DNA from: Maniola hyperantus
Taxonomy: Eukaryota; Arthropoda; Insecta; Lepidoptera; Nymphalidae
Assembly: GCF_902806685.2 (NCBI RefSeq)
Contig: NC_048552.1
Coordinates: forward strand, 12,799,662-12,863,661
Direction of reading: 5' to 3'
Length of the DNA stretch: 64,000 nt
The translations under genes were made by a program, and so were the position numbers. The number at the start of each line of letters is the position of its first letter. Position 1 is the first letter of the stretch. Under the pieces are notes generated by a model. It was not told the origin of the DNA. It worked only from the letters and a program-made list of their open reading frames with translations, and did no database searches. Positions 9,353-19,837 of this stretch are shown here, piece by piece.

Positions 9353-9539
9353 AGTTCAGTATAAATTTCCTACCTATTCCAAATTTAAATCACATTCTCT
9401 CCCTAGGGGATGTATGAAATTCAGTACAATTTTCTTTCCCTGTTTTTAACAGATTAAAAATGAATATTGTTATGTTCGCTTTTTGTGGCATAGAATGTCA
9501 CTTTTTGAGCAAGTGGTACGAAAAGCTTATTTCAATTTC

Positions 9540-9620
9540 TATTACGGTTTAAGAGGTAAGTACAGTCCGCTGACAGACAGACAGACAGACGGCGGGCGAC
9601 CGGACGGACGGAACCCTAAA
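9540..9620 (+). mobile_element. R2 tail fragment
   Basis: Ends in CAGA/CGGA repeats followed by CGGAACCCTAAAAATGG, the R-family tail. Confidence 0.6.
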
Positions 9621-9848
9621 AATGGTCCAGAGTATTCCTATAATGATGAACTTCAAATGCGATAAACGGGCGATACAATCTAGCAATAATAACTTGACCT
9701 AAATTTTTAATTTAAAGGCTTCTAATTTTTAGGTACTTAGGTAGTTAACACCGTCTGGCCTTCGTTAAGCTGTCTGACATATCAATTTATAGGTTAAGCT
9801 AATCAACATAATGAGCAATTTATATATCTATTATATTTTATATATAAA

Positions 9849-10611
9849 CTAGCTTATGCTCGCGACTTCATCCGCGTGGACTACACAAATTTCAACCCCC
9901 TGTTTCACCCCCTTAGAGGTTGAATTTTCGAAAATCCTTTCTTAGCGGATTCCTACGTCATAATAAGTATCTGCATGCTAAATTTCAGCCTGATCCGTCC
10001 AGTAGTTTGAGCTGTGCGTTGATAGATCAGTCAGTCACCTTTTCCATTTATATATTAAACTAGTAGGGTGCGTGGGTGCGCGGACCACTGAAGTGGTCCG
10101 CGAGCAAGCAGCGTTGCTTTTACAAAACGCGGACCTTGTCTTAAATAAGATTGTTTTATAGTCATTATTATATTTTGTATGGAAAAATAAATTCCGCCAT
10201 CTTGATTTTTTTTTCTATTCATCGAGTAGACCTTTGGATCCTGATCATTTTTTGCTAAGAAACCACTCTTCCATCTTTTATACTCTCCGAGATGGACACC
10301 GACGAAGTTTGTATGGCGGTCATCTTTTTTTCGCCATCTTGAATTTTTTTCCAGCTCATTGGCAATTGGATGACGTTGTGAATGACATTTGCTCGAGCAC
10401 CCCCCACCTATCTACAATACATTGAAATCCTCAATCATCAGCTCTCCTCTCCTTATTTTTCCTCCGAATGAATTTTTGTCTTCTATACGAAACCATCAGT
10501 CAAAAAAAATTTTTTCATACAAAAATGTTCAGGAGAGGTGATCAATGAGTGAGTCAGTCAGTGAATCAGCACGAACAGCTATATATATTAAAGAAGAAGA
10601 TAGAATATAGA
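9849..10611 (-). mobile_element. HelC split by HelE
   Basis: The body is 9849-10059 (CTAG end to the AT-rich 5' part). The 5' stub is 10601-10611, whose complement is TCTATATTCTA. Joining the parts restores a HelC-type 5' end around an A^T site. Confidence 0.8.
10060..10600 (-). mobile_element. HelE, 541-bp Helitron-like element
   Basis: Minus strand starts TCTTCTTCTTTAATATATAT and ends in a 24-nt hairpin (CGCGGACCACT with loop TC), 15 nt, then CTAG. It is nested in the HelC 5' end, flanked by A and T, so both ends are fixed. The interior has no convincing coding frame. Confidence 0.82.
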
Positions 10612-10617
10612 TAGTAA

Positions 10618-10679
10618 AAATCCCATGGGATTTCTACAAAACCTAAATCCATGCGGACGAAGTCGCTGGCATCATCTAG
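10618..10679 (+). mobile_element. HelA/B 3'-end fragment
   Basis: TCCCATGGGATTT, then the degenerate hairpin ATGCGGACGAAGTCGCTGG and CTAG at 10676-10679. Confidence 0.75.
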
Positions 10680-11206
10680 TTTTGATTAAAAAAAGTTTCA
10701 GGTCTTAGGTTTTTATTCAAATTTACATTTTTTGTTATAATATTTTACTGTGGCTTATTGACTTAGGAGTAACACCTGCTTCAACACAAAATTAGAATAA
10801 CTTTTACATTAAAAGTTTCTTTAGGAAACAATAAATTACTTAACTAAAATGTTTTTCCTTTTCGAGAAGTAAGGAGATGGCGTGAAAAAATGTATTATTT
10901 CATATTAAATGTAGTAATGTGAGCCTGTAGCTCGCGGCGAGTAGGTACCTACATCAAAATCGTGTAAGTGCGAAATTTTCCTGAGGCCTAATGGTACAAG
11001 CGATAGGAAACAAGCGAGGCTATTGCTCTCTTTAAAACATAGTTAAGTCAGCAACAAAGCAAGGTTTGCACCTGCCAGTACAAGCGACTATGGACGAGTG
11101 CAAGTGCGATGTTGCTGACTGTACATAGAGAAGAAAGAACGCAGAAGGAAGCACCTTTGCTTCATATGGAGTACATGTAGATTTCCAGCGTCCGTGTTTT
11201 CTGCTA
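10680..11206. other. No feature recognised
   Basis: No open frame or internal repeat that I can support. Confidence 0.45.
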
Positions 11207-11440
11207 CTACCCGTGCGCAATAAGTTGAGACCTGGGGGGCAGTGACGCCACAGACGCGTGGTTGTACTGTAGACAAAAATCGGAGCGCGTCGTCGTTGCG
11301 TGACGTAAGCAAGTACGAGACTAAGATGTTAAAAAAATGGCGTTGTCTACAGTACAACACGGGAGCTTGAGGGGAAGTTACAGGGGAAGCGGGCGCAGGG
11401 TTGCATTCCAGGCGAGTCTCAACTTATCGCGCACGGGTAG
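11207..11440. mobile_element. TA-flanked MITE, 234 bp
   Basis: Terminal repeats CTACCCGTGCGCAATAAGTT and its near complement (one change), flanked on both sides by TA. That fits a Tc1/mariner-type MITE. A second, perfect 16-bp internal inverted pair (GTTGTACTGTAGACAA) lies inside. Confidence 0.82.
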
Positions 11441-11446
11441 TACGTA

Positions 11447-11509
11447 TAAAGTAAGTACCTTCAAGGCAAGACTGAATAGGCATCTTCTGAGCAAGAGTGC
11501 TCCATCTTA
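11447..11509 (+). mobile_element. Jockey-like LINE C-terminus fragment
   Basis: Encodes TFKARLNRHLLSKSAPS then a stop, the same end as the longer copies at 32175 and 43236. The tail is cut by the MITE at 11510. Confidence 0.7.
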
Positions 11510-11665
11510 GGGCGAGATCTATAGAGCGCACTCTACCTTAGCTCAGAATTAAGGCAGAGTTGAAACGAGACAGAGCAATATGTCTCACATAAATCTGTCT
11601 CGTTTTAACTCAATCTCTTAAGATTAGTCTGAGCAAAGTCAAAATGTGCTCTATAGATCTCAGCC
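11510..11665. mobile_element. TTA-flanked MITE, 156 bp (Harbinger-like)
   Basis: Terminal arms GGGCGAGATCTATAGAGC and (complement) GGCTGAGATCTATAGAGC; the arms continue inward through AAACGAGACAGA. TTA lies on both sides. A 3-bp TWA duplication and a GG start are typical of PIF/Harbinger MITEs. It sits in a LINE tail. Confidence 0.85.
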
Positions 11666-11689
11666 TTATACCTCAGGTGGCGCAAGACC

Positions 11690-11775
11690 GTAGCTTGTGA
11701 AAGTCCTTAAAAGAAACATGTACAGCAGTGTACCTTCGTTTATTACTTGATAATGATGATGATGATAATGTTTTT
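11690..11775 (+). mobile_element. RTE 3' tail fragment
   Basis: GGCGCAAGACCG..., a diverged TGTACAGCAGTG, and a final ATGATGATGATGATAATG. Confidence 0.6.
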
Positions 11776-12559
11776 TAGTTTGGGTTATTAACATTTGGTT
11801 AATCCGATAAAAAGGGCATGACAAAGCAGCTTTTGTTATGGGCTAACTTTATGGTGTAAACTGTCAATTTCTGCAATAGTAAGTTAGCTGAATTGAACTG
11901 AAATTATGCGCACGGCCCGCACGCTATTGCTTATCTCTTGAGCCAAACCAGAATGCCCTTTCCAACACTTGGATGTTTCAGCGAAGGGAGGATGTCTCAG
12001 GGCAGAAATTCGCCGCCGCCTCTGTAAATATGATTCGAGGCGTAATTCCCTCACCATCCCGCGGGATAATTAACGCGGGATGCTGTTTGAATTGCGAGTA
12101 AATTGTACTTTACCTTCGCTAAACGATTCCGCCATCTTTTACGATGTTTAAACAGCTTTTGTAATGTAATTAGCTGTCTCCTCTTTTCGACTTTAGTTTG
12201 TTTGAAGGTTGCTTAATACGGGTTGGAATAATAACAAATTATTATTTAAATACACAGTTCTTCCAAGTACGATAGAGCCTAGAGGGTTTTTTTTTTTTTA
12301 CAATGACCCTAAAGCTTAATTTGCTGTAGGTAATCCCGCTGAAACAGGTTGAATCTGTATGGTGCAACATGCAGCATGTGAAATGCACCACCCGCCCTTC
12401 CACTAAACATGTAGGAAAAAGCAGCCACCAGGCAAGCAATACGCACCACCAACACGCAGCACCACACAAATCCCAAAACACACTCGACGCACGTTTCGCC
12501 CCGACACCGGAGCATCCTCAGGAGATGTAGACCTTACAATCCACAATTGCAAATGGATT
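11776..12559. other. No feature recognised
   Basis: Open frames on the minus strand near 12242-12515 are low-complexity Cys/Val/Trp-rich and lack support. CGCGGGAT/ATCCCGCG near 12056 forms a short hairpin. Confidence 0.45.
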
Positions 12560-13165
12560 TTTTTTAATTTATAGATTAGTAATCGGCTACCATCAGACCT
12601 GCTGGCAAGTGATGATGCAGCCTATGGTGAAGCTTGCCGAGAAGATGCCAATTTTATTTTTTATTTTTTATTCAGATACAAGTTAGCCCTTGACTGCAAT
12701 CTCACCTGGTAGTAAGTGATGATGCAGTCTAAGATGGTAGCAGGTTAACATGGAAGGGGTATGTCAGTTTTTATTAAACCCGTACCCCTTTGGTTTCTAC
12801 ACGGCATCGTACCGGAACGCCTACGAAGCCTCCCACCAGACCTGACCAGAAATTAAGAAACTATAAAATTCCGAACCCCTGCCAGGAATCGAACCCGGGA
12901 CCTCGCACTAATAAGACCACAGTGTTTACCGCTGCGCCAGGGAGGTTGTCAATCACTATTGACTTCAAGGTACCCATATTAAACTTAGAGCGGTAAACTG
13001 GTACCGGAAGGGCGTCCCATATCCTACTAGCGCTGCGGTTCGAATTAGAAACGAGGAGGCAAATCGCTTCGTACGTGTCGGTGCAAATTTCAACTACGTA
13101 GGGTTGGAGATTTTGCCGATGCATTGATTCGTAGCTAATTTTAAGTTTAATGTTTGTAACCAGAC
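12560..13165 (-). mobile_element. Jockey-like LINE 3' end, split by SINE-3
   Basis: The minus strand encodes a short RT C-terminus (SNRSASRIWDALPVPVYRS), then the 3'-UTR with CATCATCACTTGCCAGCAGG and an A-rich end. The SINE at 12648-12949 separates them; the same junction is uninterrupted at 62970-62995. Confidence 0.7.
12648..12949 (-). mobile_element. SINE-3 with tRNA-like head, nested
   Basis: Minus-strand head CCTCCCTGGCGCAGCGG, box B GGTTCGATTCC, body, then an A-rich tail. CAAT flanks both sides in the LINE, probably part of a short target duplication. Confidence 0.82.
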
Positions 13166-13246
13166 GGACGGACGGACGCACGGACGGACTGACGGCCGGA
13201 CGGACGGACAGGTTCCGTTTTTCCTTTTGAGGTATGGAACCCTAAA
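13166..13246 (+). mobile_element. R1 tail fragment
   Basis: ACGG repeats then CCTTTTGAGGTATGGAACCC, the R1 3' end. Confidence 0.7.
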
Positions 13247-13439
13247 AAGAAAGAAAGATGGGTCGCCCTGATTGTGGGCACTTGGAGGATAATGGGTCTT
13301 GGAAAGAAATCTTCAAGATATCATTATCAACCGATAGACATCCGCTGCTGGTCGTAGTTCTATTATCTTACCAAACTACAAGAAGTTTAAATTACCTAAG
13401 AATAATAATAAGTATGGAACTAGAACATGTTCATATATT

Positions 13440-13788
13440 ATCTTAGCAAATATAATGAATAACTTACCTTTAACTCTGCAAAATACCTACAGTAAAAGAG
13501 CGATTTTTATAAGAAATTGTAAGAGGCACTTCCTGGATCTAGGTGCCTCTTTGGATGCCTAGTCTAGGTCTAGGAAGTGTTTCATGTAACGATATTTTAT
13601 ATGTACAAATATGCACTAACAGCTTTTAATTTTTATAACAGTTTTTTACCTAGATTTTATTAAATTTGTATAACGCGAACTCGCCATCCTCACATAAACT
13701 TTAACAGTTTCTAGAGGATGGCGAACTGTTTATTTTAAAATGTATTATTGAAATTTACGTGATCAATAAAAAAAAAAAAAAAAAACTC
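13440..13788 (+). mobile_element. 5'-truncated LINE with poly-A tail
   Basis: From 13455 a frame reads NNLPLTLQNTYSKRAIFIRN and ends after about 37 codons, as a non-LTR RT C-terminus would. A 3'-UTR with AATAAA and a run of 19 A follows. Clade not assigned. Confidence 0.6.
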
Positions 13789-13792
13789 TCTT

Positions 13793-13862
13793 GTCTCCTC
13801 TTCCTCACGCCACTTCCTCACGCCACTTTCTCACGCCACGGTCTTACGCCGCGCCGCGCCGC
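13793..13862. repeat. Minisatellite, CACGCCACTTCCT unit
   Basis: Four imperfect units of about 13-14 nt (CCTCACGCCACTT) followed by GCCGCGCCGCGCCGCC. Confidence 0.75.
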
Positions 13863-14164
13863 CTGAATCCCAGCGACTCGTTTGATGTCGTCTGTTCATC
13901 TAGTGGGAGGTTTTCGAGATATTATGGCATGTGTTAAGGGTGCGGGCTCGCTAAGCGTTTTCCGCACGTCGTCTATCGACCCGGCGCAATGCGGCGTCAC
14001 GCGATCAGCTGATTTCGACTTGCCTCCCTTCATTATGCCATACCGTACAGTTATTTATATACCGTGTCATGAATTGTTTTAGTAGGCGCCAACGTTTTTC
14101 GTTATCGTTACAGAAAACGCTCCAGTATATGCCATTTTTTTGTAATTTCAGACTTGATCTCGAC

Positions 14165-14322
14165 TGAAGGTGGAAGCAGGCTAACCTGGAAGGAGTATGG
14201 CTACTTTTATTAAACCCCTTTGGTTTCTACACGGCATCGAACCCGAACGCAAAATCATAATAATGGCGGCACGGCTAAGGCAGTTTTGTAACTAGCCACA
14301 GCCAAAGCCGCGAACCAGATCA
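14165..14322 (-). mobile_element. SINE-3, partial
   Basis: CAGGCTAACCTGGAAGGAGT, GGTTTCTACACGGCATCG, and GCCACAGCC; the head is missing. Confidence 0.75.
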
Positions 14323-14327
14323 ATTAT

Positions 14328-14590
14328 AGAGACAAAAATCTTAGTGGGCGCTTACCATTTTGAGTTACCAACCAATCACAAACGAAACTATGAATTTCGA
14401 ATGTTTTTGGAAAACCGCCCGTTGCACTATTGTCGTACCTACTCCTAGCACAAGCTTGACGCTTAATTGGAGACGAAAGGGGAATATTTAGTCATTTAAA
14501 AAATGGCTAATATTCTTTAAAAAAAAAAAACATGTTTGTGATTGGTTGGTGACTTAAAATTGTTAACGTACACTGAGATTTTTGTCTCTG
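14328..14590. mobile_element. Foldback MITE carrying a SINE-1
   Basis: Arms AGAGACAAAAATCTTAGTG... and the complement ending GATTTTTGTCTCT; inner arms CCAACCAATCACAAAC / GTTTGTGATTGGTTGG. The loop is filled by a SINE-1 3' piece. Confidence 0.75.
14416..14531 (+). mobile_element. SINE-1, 5'-truncated
   Basis: Starts at CGCCCGTTGCACTATTGTCG, so the tRNA-like head is absent; ends in a long A run. Confidence 0.82.
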
Positions 14591-14669
14591 TCATTTGTAT
14601 GAGGTTACGTAAGAGAGAGAGCGCTATACTAACTTGTTCCGCGGGTAGGGTATAGTATACACATTATAA

Positions 14670-14900
14670 TCATTACCCATATTATATTAATGTCAAAGTG
14701 TGTTTGTTTGTCGGTTTGGTGGTTTGTCCTTCAATCACGCCGCAACGGAGCAACGGATCAGCGTGAATTTTTGCAAGGATATATTATAGTTAAAAACCTG
14801 AAGAGTGACATAGGCTACTTTTTATCCTGGAAAATCAATGAGTTCCCACGGGATTTTAAACCCCTAAATCCACGCGTACGAAATCGCAGGCATCAGGTAG
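14670..14900 (+). mobile_element. HelB variant
   Basis: Starts TCATTACCCATATTATATT; ends CAGGTAG (CTAG mutated). The hairpin is diverged (ACGCGTACGAAATCGCAGG). Confidence 0.75.
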
Positions 14901-15040
14901 TTTAGGTATATTTCAGCTTCTTTGCCCGTAATTATTCTTAAATCTTAATCATTACACGCCTGAGGGTTTTTCAGTGCAATGCGGCGCAACAAGATAGTTG
15001 CAACTCTATATTTTTGAAATTGGTTGATATACCTGTACCG

Positions 15041-15165
15041 GGTTCCGTACCCAAAGGGAGCCAATCCAATGAGACCCTATTGCTAAGCCTCCGCTGTCCG
15101 TCCGTCCGTTTAAGGTCAGCCTCTCTGGTTCTCGTGAACCATAATTGCAAATTCAGCATTCAGAT
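15041..15165 (-). mobile_element. R2 fragment
   Basis: GGTTCCGTACCCAAAGGGAG, GAGACCCTATTGCTAAGCC, then CCGT repeats: the complement of the R2 tail. Confidence 0.65.
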
Positions 15166-15250
15166 TTTTTCCAGAAAACTTTGTAAAAACTTAGCTAATT
15201 TTTGTAATTAGCAAAATATTTATTACATACCTATAGTCGAGAGGGCAATC

Positions 15251-15272
15251 GGGGGGGGGGGGGGGGGGGGGG
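15251..15272 (+). repeat. 22-nt poly-G run
   Basis: An uninterrupted run of 22 G, followed by AGGG. Such runs can form G-quadruplexes and are also a common place for sequencing or assembly error. Confidence 0.9.
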
Positions 15273-15529
15273 AGGGTCGACGTCGTAGTTTAAGTCGACA
15301 GCTTGATATACAGATTATTATCCATAAGAATTTAAACCTTATTTTCTACAATATAAACACTATGCAGAATATGTTGCTCAAAGACTTATTCAATCTGAGT
15401 CTATGCAATTAGTTTTGCATAAAGATGCAAAATTTCTCTAATCTATGTCAGAGAAAAACTAGAGGAAATCCCGCGATCAACTGACATAAAGACGGAGTTA
15501 ATGAGCAGTAAAATGCATACTAAACTACT

Positions 15530-15590
15530 ATGATAATATTATAAATGCGAAAGTGTGTCTGTCTATCTGTCTGTTTGTTAAATAATATTA
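15530..15590 (+). mobile_element. HelA 5' fragment
   Basis: AATATTATAAATGCGAAAGT then GTCT/GTCTATCT repeats; breaks off into unrelated sequence. Confidence 0.65.
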
Positions 15591-15632
15591 TAACTTGCTT
15601 TAAAAGTAAAGGAACACCGTGAGGGAACTTGC

Positions 15633-15898
15633 ATGGTCTAGTGGGAGGCTTCGGCCGTGGCTAGTTACCACCCTACCGGGGAAGCCATGCCGCCAAGCGA
15701 TTTAGCGTTCCGGTACGATGCCGTGTAGAAAAAAAGAGGCATGGGTTTATTAAAAACTGCCATACCCCTTCCATGTTTTTTTATTTTACTCACATTATTC
15801 TATTCTATTCTCTATTCTATGTTAGCCCGCTTCTATTTTAGACTGCATCGTCACTTACCACCAGGTGAGATTGCAGTCAAAGGCTTACTTGTATCTAA
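15633..15898 (+). mobile_element. SINE-3 with ATTCT-repeat insertion
   Basis: The normal body is interrupted after CCCCTTCCATG by an about 50-nt T-rich segment with ATTCT repeats, then continues to GGCTTACTTGTATCTAA. Confidence 0.75.
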
Positions 15899-16145
15899 TC
15901 TAAATATATAAAAGGAAAAGGTGACTGACTGACTGACTGACTGAATGACTGGCTGACTGACTGACTGATCTATCAACGCACAGCTCAAACTACTGGACGG
16001 ATCGAGCTGAAATTTGGCATGCAGAGAGCTATTATGACGTAGGCATCCGCTAAGAAAGGATTTTTGAAAATTCAACTCCTAAGAGGGTGAAATAGGGTTT
16101 TGAAATTTTGTAGTCCACGCGGACGAAGTCACGAGCATAAGCTAG
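15899..16145 (+). mobile_element. HelC, full length
   Basis: TCTAAATATATAAAAGG to CATAAGCTAG, hairpin with one change (GTCACG). It begins at the last base of the SINE-3 tail; the flanks are A and T. Confidence 0.88.
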
Positions 16146-16650
16146 TTAAAAAGACCGAATCGCGGGAGGGCGCCCGTTCGGTACTTGCTCTTAGCGTTTT
16201 CCCGCGGCGGCCCCTTCTTGGCTCTCTACAAATTATTTTAAACGAAGTCCGTGTAGAAGAATCAGCGTCAATCCATCAGGTAAATCTTATTCTTATAAAC
16301 TTTAACAAGACGTACTCTTGAATTGTTAGATGCATCTGCCACTGGTTCGGAATGACTTTCATATCGAGAAGAACCAGCAAGAAACTCAGCGGTTCCTTCA
16401 AGAAAATCCTAACATATTATGATAATGTCATAAGTTCAGCGATATATTTCCCCGTGCCTTCAGGAGTAGTGTGGGAGTCGGTCAATAGTTGTCTGGAACG
16501 TAGCCAACAGTGAAGGGCTGTTGATTGTTGATACAGCTAATGGCTGCCCGTCGATGCCCCTCTCATTATGCCATATTATTTACTACACATGTATTTATGG
16601 GTTAATAAATCATATGAAATAGGTCAGAAAAACTAGATAGATATATATTT
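16146..16650. other. Mostly unidentified; LINE-like scrap
   Basis: The part around 16325-16410 (AGAACCAGCAAGAAACTCAG) resembles a retroposon piece frequent in Lepidoptera; the rest is unassigned. Confidence 0.35.
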
Positions 16651-16955
16651 GTGCCTTTTGGGGTGGAGACCATGGGTTCGTGGGGCGAGGATGCTAGATC
16701 CTTTTTTAAGGAGCTTTCATCCCGTCTCGCGGAATCCACGGGGGACCGGAGGGCTGGCAGTTACCTCGGTCAGCATATTAGTCTGGCCATTCAACGAGGT
16801 AACGCTGCCAGCGTTCCCAGCACCCTGCCTCGTTGCGGTGGTTTAGATGATATTTTCGATCTGTAATTTTTACGTTCTAGAATAAGTTTGGTATTTTTGT
16901 TTATTGTATTTTCATTTGCATATAATAAACCAAAACCCGTCAAAAAAAAAGATAG
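16651..16955 (+). mobile_element. LINE C-terminus with poly-A tail
   Basis: A 71-codon frame (PFGVETMGSWGEDARSFFKE, then TGDRRAGSYLGQ, then AIQRGNAAS, ending LDDIFDL) matches the tail of a group of non-LTR retrotransposon polyproteins. A 3'-UTR, AATAAA and a short A run with GATA repeats follow. 5'-truncated; clade uncertain. Confidence 0.65.
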
Positions 16956-17293
16956 ATAGATGTAGTTAGATAACGTTCTCCTGGAGGTAAATCCTGCAGG
17001 AGAAAGCTCAGGAGACTAACTTTTCTTTCGTCACCATCATCTATTAAAAGTATGGTCCTAAAATAAATGACTAAGGCATGCAGGTTTTCGGAACTGTTTA
17101 TTACATGATTAAAACGCACAGAACTCCGAAAAAACGCGATCGATTCCTTCGAATAGGTGGCGGACCGAAGCCAAAGGTAAATTAGCCCAATAGGCACTAG
17201 ACCACACTAGACCTAGGCTGTTATAAAGACTAAAGTTTAAGGTCAGAGTTAAATACTGCTCAGACTTAAGCTATTGAGGCATATATCTCTTAA

Positions 17294-17758
17294 CTAGCTG
17301 ACCCGCCCCGGCTTCGCTCGGGTGGAATTTAGAAAAGCGACGTGGGGGTAGAATTTTCCAAAATTCTGAAATAGGTACCTACTATTTTTTTCTTTTCTAG
17401 CCGAAACCTAAATATCAATTTTCATGGAAATAACTTGAAAAATGAGGGACAAACTTTCATCCCTAATTTAACCCCCTTGGCAGTAGAATTTTCAAAAATC
17501 GTAAAATGTGTATCTCCCGTACCTTTACCAATTTTCATCGATATAACTTTAAAAATGATAGACTTTTATACAAACTTACATCCCCTATTTACTCCCCTTA
17601 GGGGTTTATTTTCAAAACAATATTTCTTATTGGATACCTACTCTTTACAAAAACACACCCACCAAATTTCATGTCTCTAGGACCAGCGGTTTAGGCTGTG
17701 CGTTGTAATATTATATAAGTCAGTCAGTCAGTCAGTCAGGACTTTGAATTTTATATAA
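17294..17758 (-). mobile_element. HelD, long copy
   Basis: CTAG, GACCCGCCCCGGCTTCGCTC hairpin, diverged duplicated middle, then GTCAGGACTTTGAATTTTAT. It gives the uninterrupted 5' junction used to date the insertion at 4965. Confidence 0.83.
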
Positions 17759-17760
17759 TG

Positions 17761-17962
17761 CTAGAAGATGCCCGCGACTTCGTCCGCGCGGATTTAGGTT
17801 TTTAAAAATCCTGTGGGAACTCTGATTTTTCGGGATAAAAAAGTAGCCTATGTCCTTCCCCGGGATGTAAACTAACTCTGTACCAAATTTCATCAAAATT
17901 GGTTAAACTGTTGGGCCGTGAAAAGCTAGCAGACAGACAGACACACTTTCACATTTATAATG
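17761..17962 (-). mobile_element. HelA, 5' end trimmed
   Basis: CTAG abuts the HelD 5' end; the body is complete, but the 5' terminus stops at TTTATAATG before the next CTAG. Confidence 0.8.
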
Positions 17963-17964
17963 TA

Positions 17965-18206
17965 CTAGATGATGCCCGCGACTTCGTCCGCGTGGATTTA
18001 GGTTTTTGAATATCCCGTGGGAACTGTTTAATTTTCCGGGATAAAAATTAGTGTGTGTCTAAGTACTATGTCCTTCCTCGGGATGCAAGCTATCTCTGTA
18101 CCAAATTTTGACAAAATCGGTTGAACGGTTGAGCCGTGAAAAGCTAGCAGACAGACAGACAGACAGACGGACACACTTTCGCATTTATAATATTAGTATG
18201 GGTGGA
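17965..18206 (-). mobile_element. HelA, head-to-tail with previous copy
   Basis: CTAG at 17965; body to TATTAGTATGGGTGGA. The 5' end is part of the palindrome at 18185. Confidence 0.83.
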
Positions 18207-18244
18207 TAGATAAATTTATCTATCCATCCATACTAATATTATAA
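18185..18244. repeat. 60-nt palindrome of the HelA 5' end
   Basis: Arms 18185-18214 and 18215-18244 pair at 29 of 30 positions with no spacer. The right arm is an inverted extra copy of the HelA 5' terminus. Confidence 0.93.
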
Positions 18245-18598
18245 TTTCATGCGTGATCCCTGATCAAATCACTCCAAAGTTTCAAATTAATGAAGTTACA
18301 ATGAATGAGTCATTTTCCTGTCTACCCTCTACCCTCGTAAAATGTAACGAGGAAGGGGTGAGACAAGGGATGACGTCACATCCGTCCCGCCTGTGGTTAT
18401 TGATATCCGCTTTTCAGAATTACTTATGTCATTGCCTATAGGAGATGACTATGGACAGCTAAAACTGGGTTTTTAGGGTTCCGTATCGACTATCGATATA
18501 CGGGAACTACGGAATTCGGATACGGGAAAAGTTAGAGGTGCGTGCCCGGGGTCGAACACCAGAATTAACAATATCTCTCTTTTTCTCTGTTTTATTAA
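18245..18598. other. No feature recognised
   Basis: Only short scraps: TTTAGGGTTCCGTAT near 18472 (R-type end) and a SINE-2-like GTGCGTGCCCGGGGTCGAAC near 18538. Confidence 0.4.
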
Positions 18599-18857
18599 CT
18601 AGCTGATGCCCGCGACTTCGTCCGCGTGGAATTAGATTTTTAAAAATCCCGTGGGAACTCTTTGATTTTACGGGATAAAAAGTAGCCTATGTCACTCTCC
18701 AGGTCTTTATATATACCCATGCAAAAATCACGTCAATCCGTTGCACCGTTGCGACGTGATTGAAGGACAAACCAACAAACCAACAATCAACAAACAAACA
18801 CACTTTCGCATTTATAATGATACTGATAAGGGTAGATAATGATAATAAGGGTACTGA
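18599..18857 (-). mobile_element. HelB with duplicated 5' end
   Basis: CTAG and intact hairpin; the 5' end carries a repeated GATAATGATAATAAGGGTAC-type stretch before GTACTGA at 18851-18857. Confidence 0.82.
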
Positions 18858-19117
18858 TAATTTTGGTACAAATTAAATTGGGTTGATCAGAAATTGCAGT
18901 CTACAGATACTTCAGTTTATTGAAAAATATCAGGAAATAAACAAACCATTTAAAAACTTAAATCGAACTTTATTTTGTCAGCATAGTTTTGGTCAGTATT
19001 GATCAGGGGCGGAGCTAGAAAAATTAATGACAGTGAAATAATTAATGTCTCGATTTTTTGTCATTAAGTTAATTAGCGGTTAATTAATTCGAAGCGGCCT
19101 TGCTACAGCAAAAATCG

Positions 19118-19620
19118 GCCAGCTGAGAGTCGGACTAGCACACGAAGGGTTCCGTACCATCCGTACAAGAAATAACACTTTTTAATTTTTTTAATTTTCA
19201 TGCCAACCATTTTGAAATGTTTATTATTTGTAACAACAACGGCACTATAAATGTGTTTTATATTCAACTAGCTTATGCTCGCGACTTCGTCCACGTAGAC
19301 TATACAAATTTTAAACCCCTATTTTACTCCTTTAGGGGTTGAATTTTCAAAATTATTTCTTAGCAGATGTGTCCGTCATAATAGCTATCTGCATGCCAAA
19401 TTTCAGCCCGATCCGTCCAGTACTTTGAGCTGTGCGTCAGTAGTTTGAGATCAGTTAGTCAGTCAGTCACCTTTTCCTTTTATATATTTAGATTTCAACT
19501 CTCTATCTATTACGATTTACAAGATGCAGCCCACTGACAGACGGAAGGACGGACGGATGGACAGCGGAGGCTAAAGTAATAGGGTCTCGTTGGCACCCTT
19601 CGGGTACGGAACCCTAAAAA
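19118..19620 (+). mobile_element. R2, split by HelC
   Basis: Head AGAGTCGGACTAGCACACGA, GGGTTCCGTACC, body, then (after the HelC) CAACTCTCTATCTATTACG and GGTACGGAACCCTAAAAA. Confidence 0.78.
19268..19492 (-). mobile_element. HelC nested in R2
   Basis: CTAG to the TTTAGA end, flanked by A19267 and T19493. The hairpin has one change (CCACGTAG). Confidence 0.85.
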
Positions 19621-19837
19621 TTAGCAGTAAGAAAAAATGTCGAATTTAAAATCTCTTCCCTTCATAAGACGGAAAGATTAAATGGTCTGTATTTACTCGA
19701 GAGTTACTCAACAGCCATAATTTCCTCTATTGTTAAAAATATACGCAGAAACGGTACTCTCGGGTAATTTCGATGTAAAAAGACCCAAAAAATCTTCAGT
19801 TAATACGTTTCCAAGTGGCTAAATGGCTCATTAGTGG

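Noticed and set aside
12242..12515. Cys/Trp-rich minus-strand frames
   Set aside because: Two overlapping frames over the same bases, low complexity, no motif or repeat partner.
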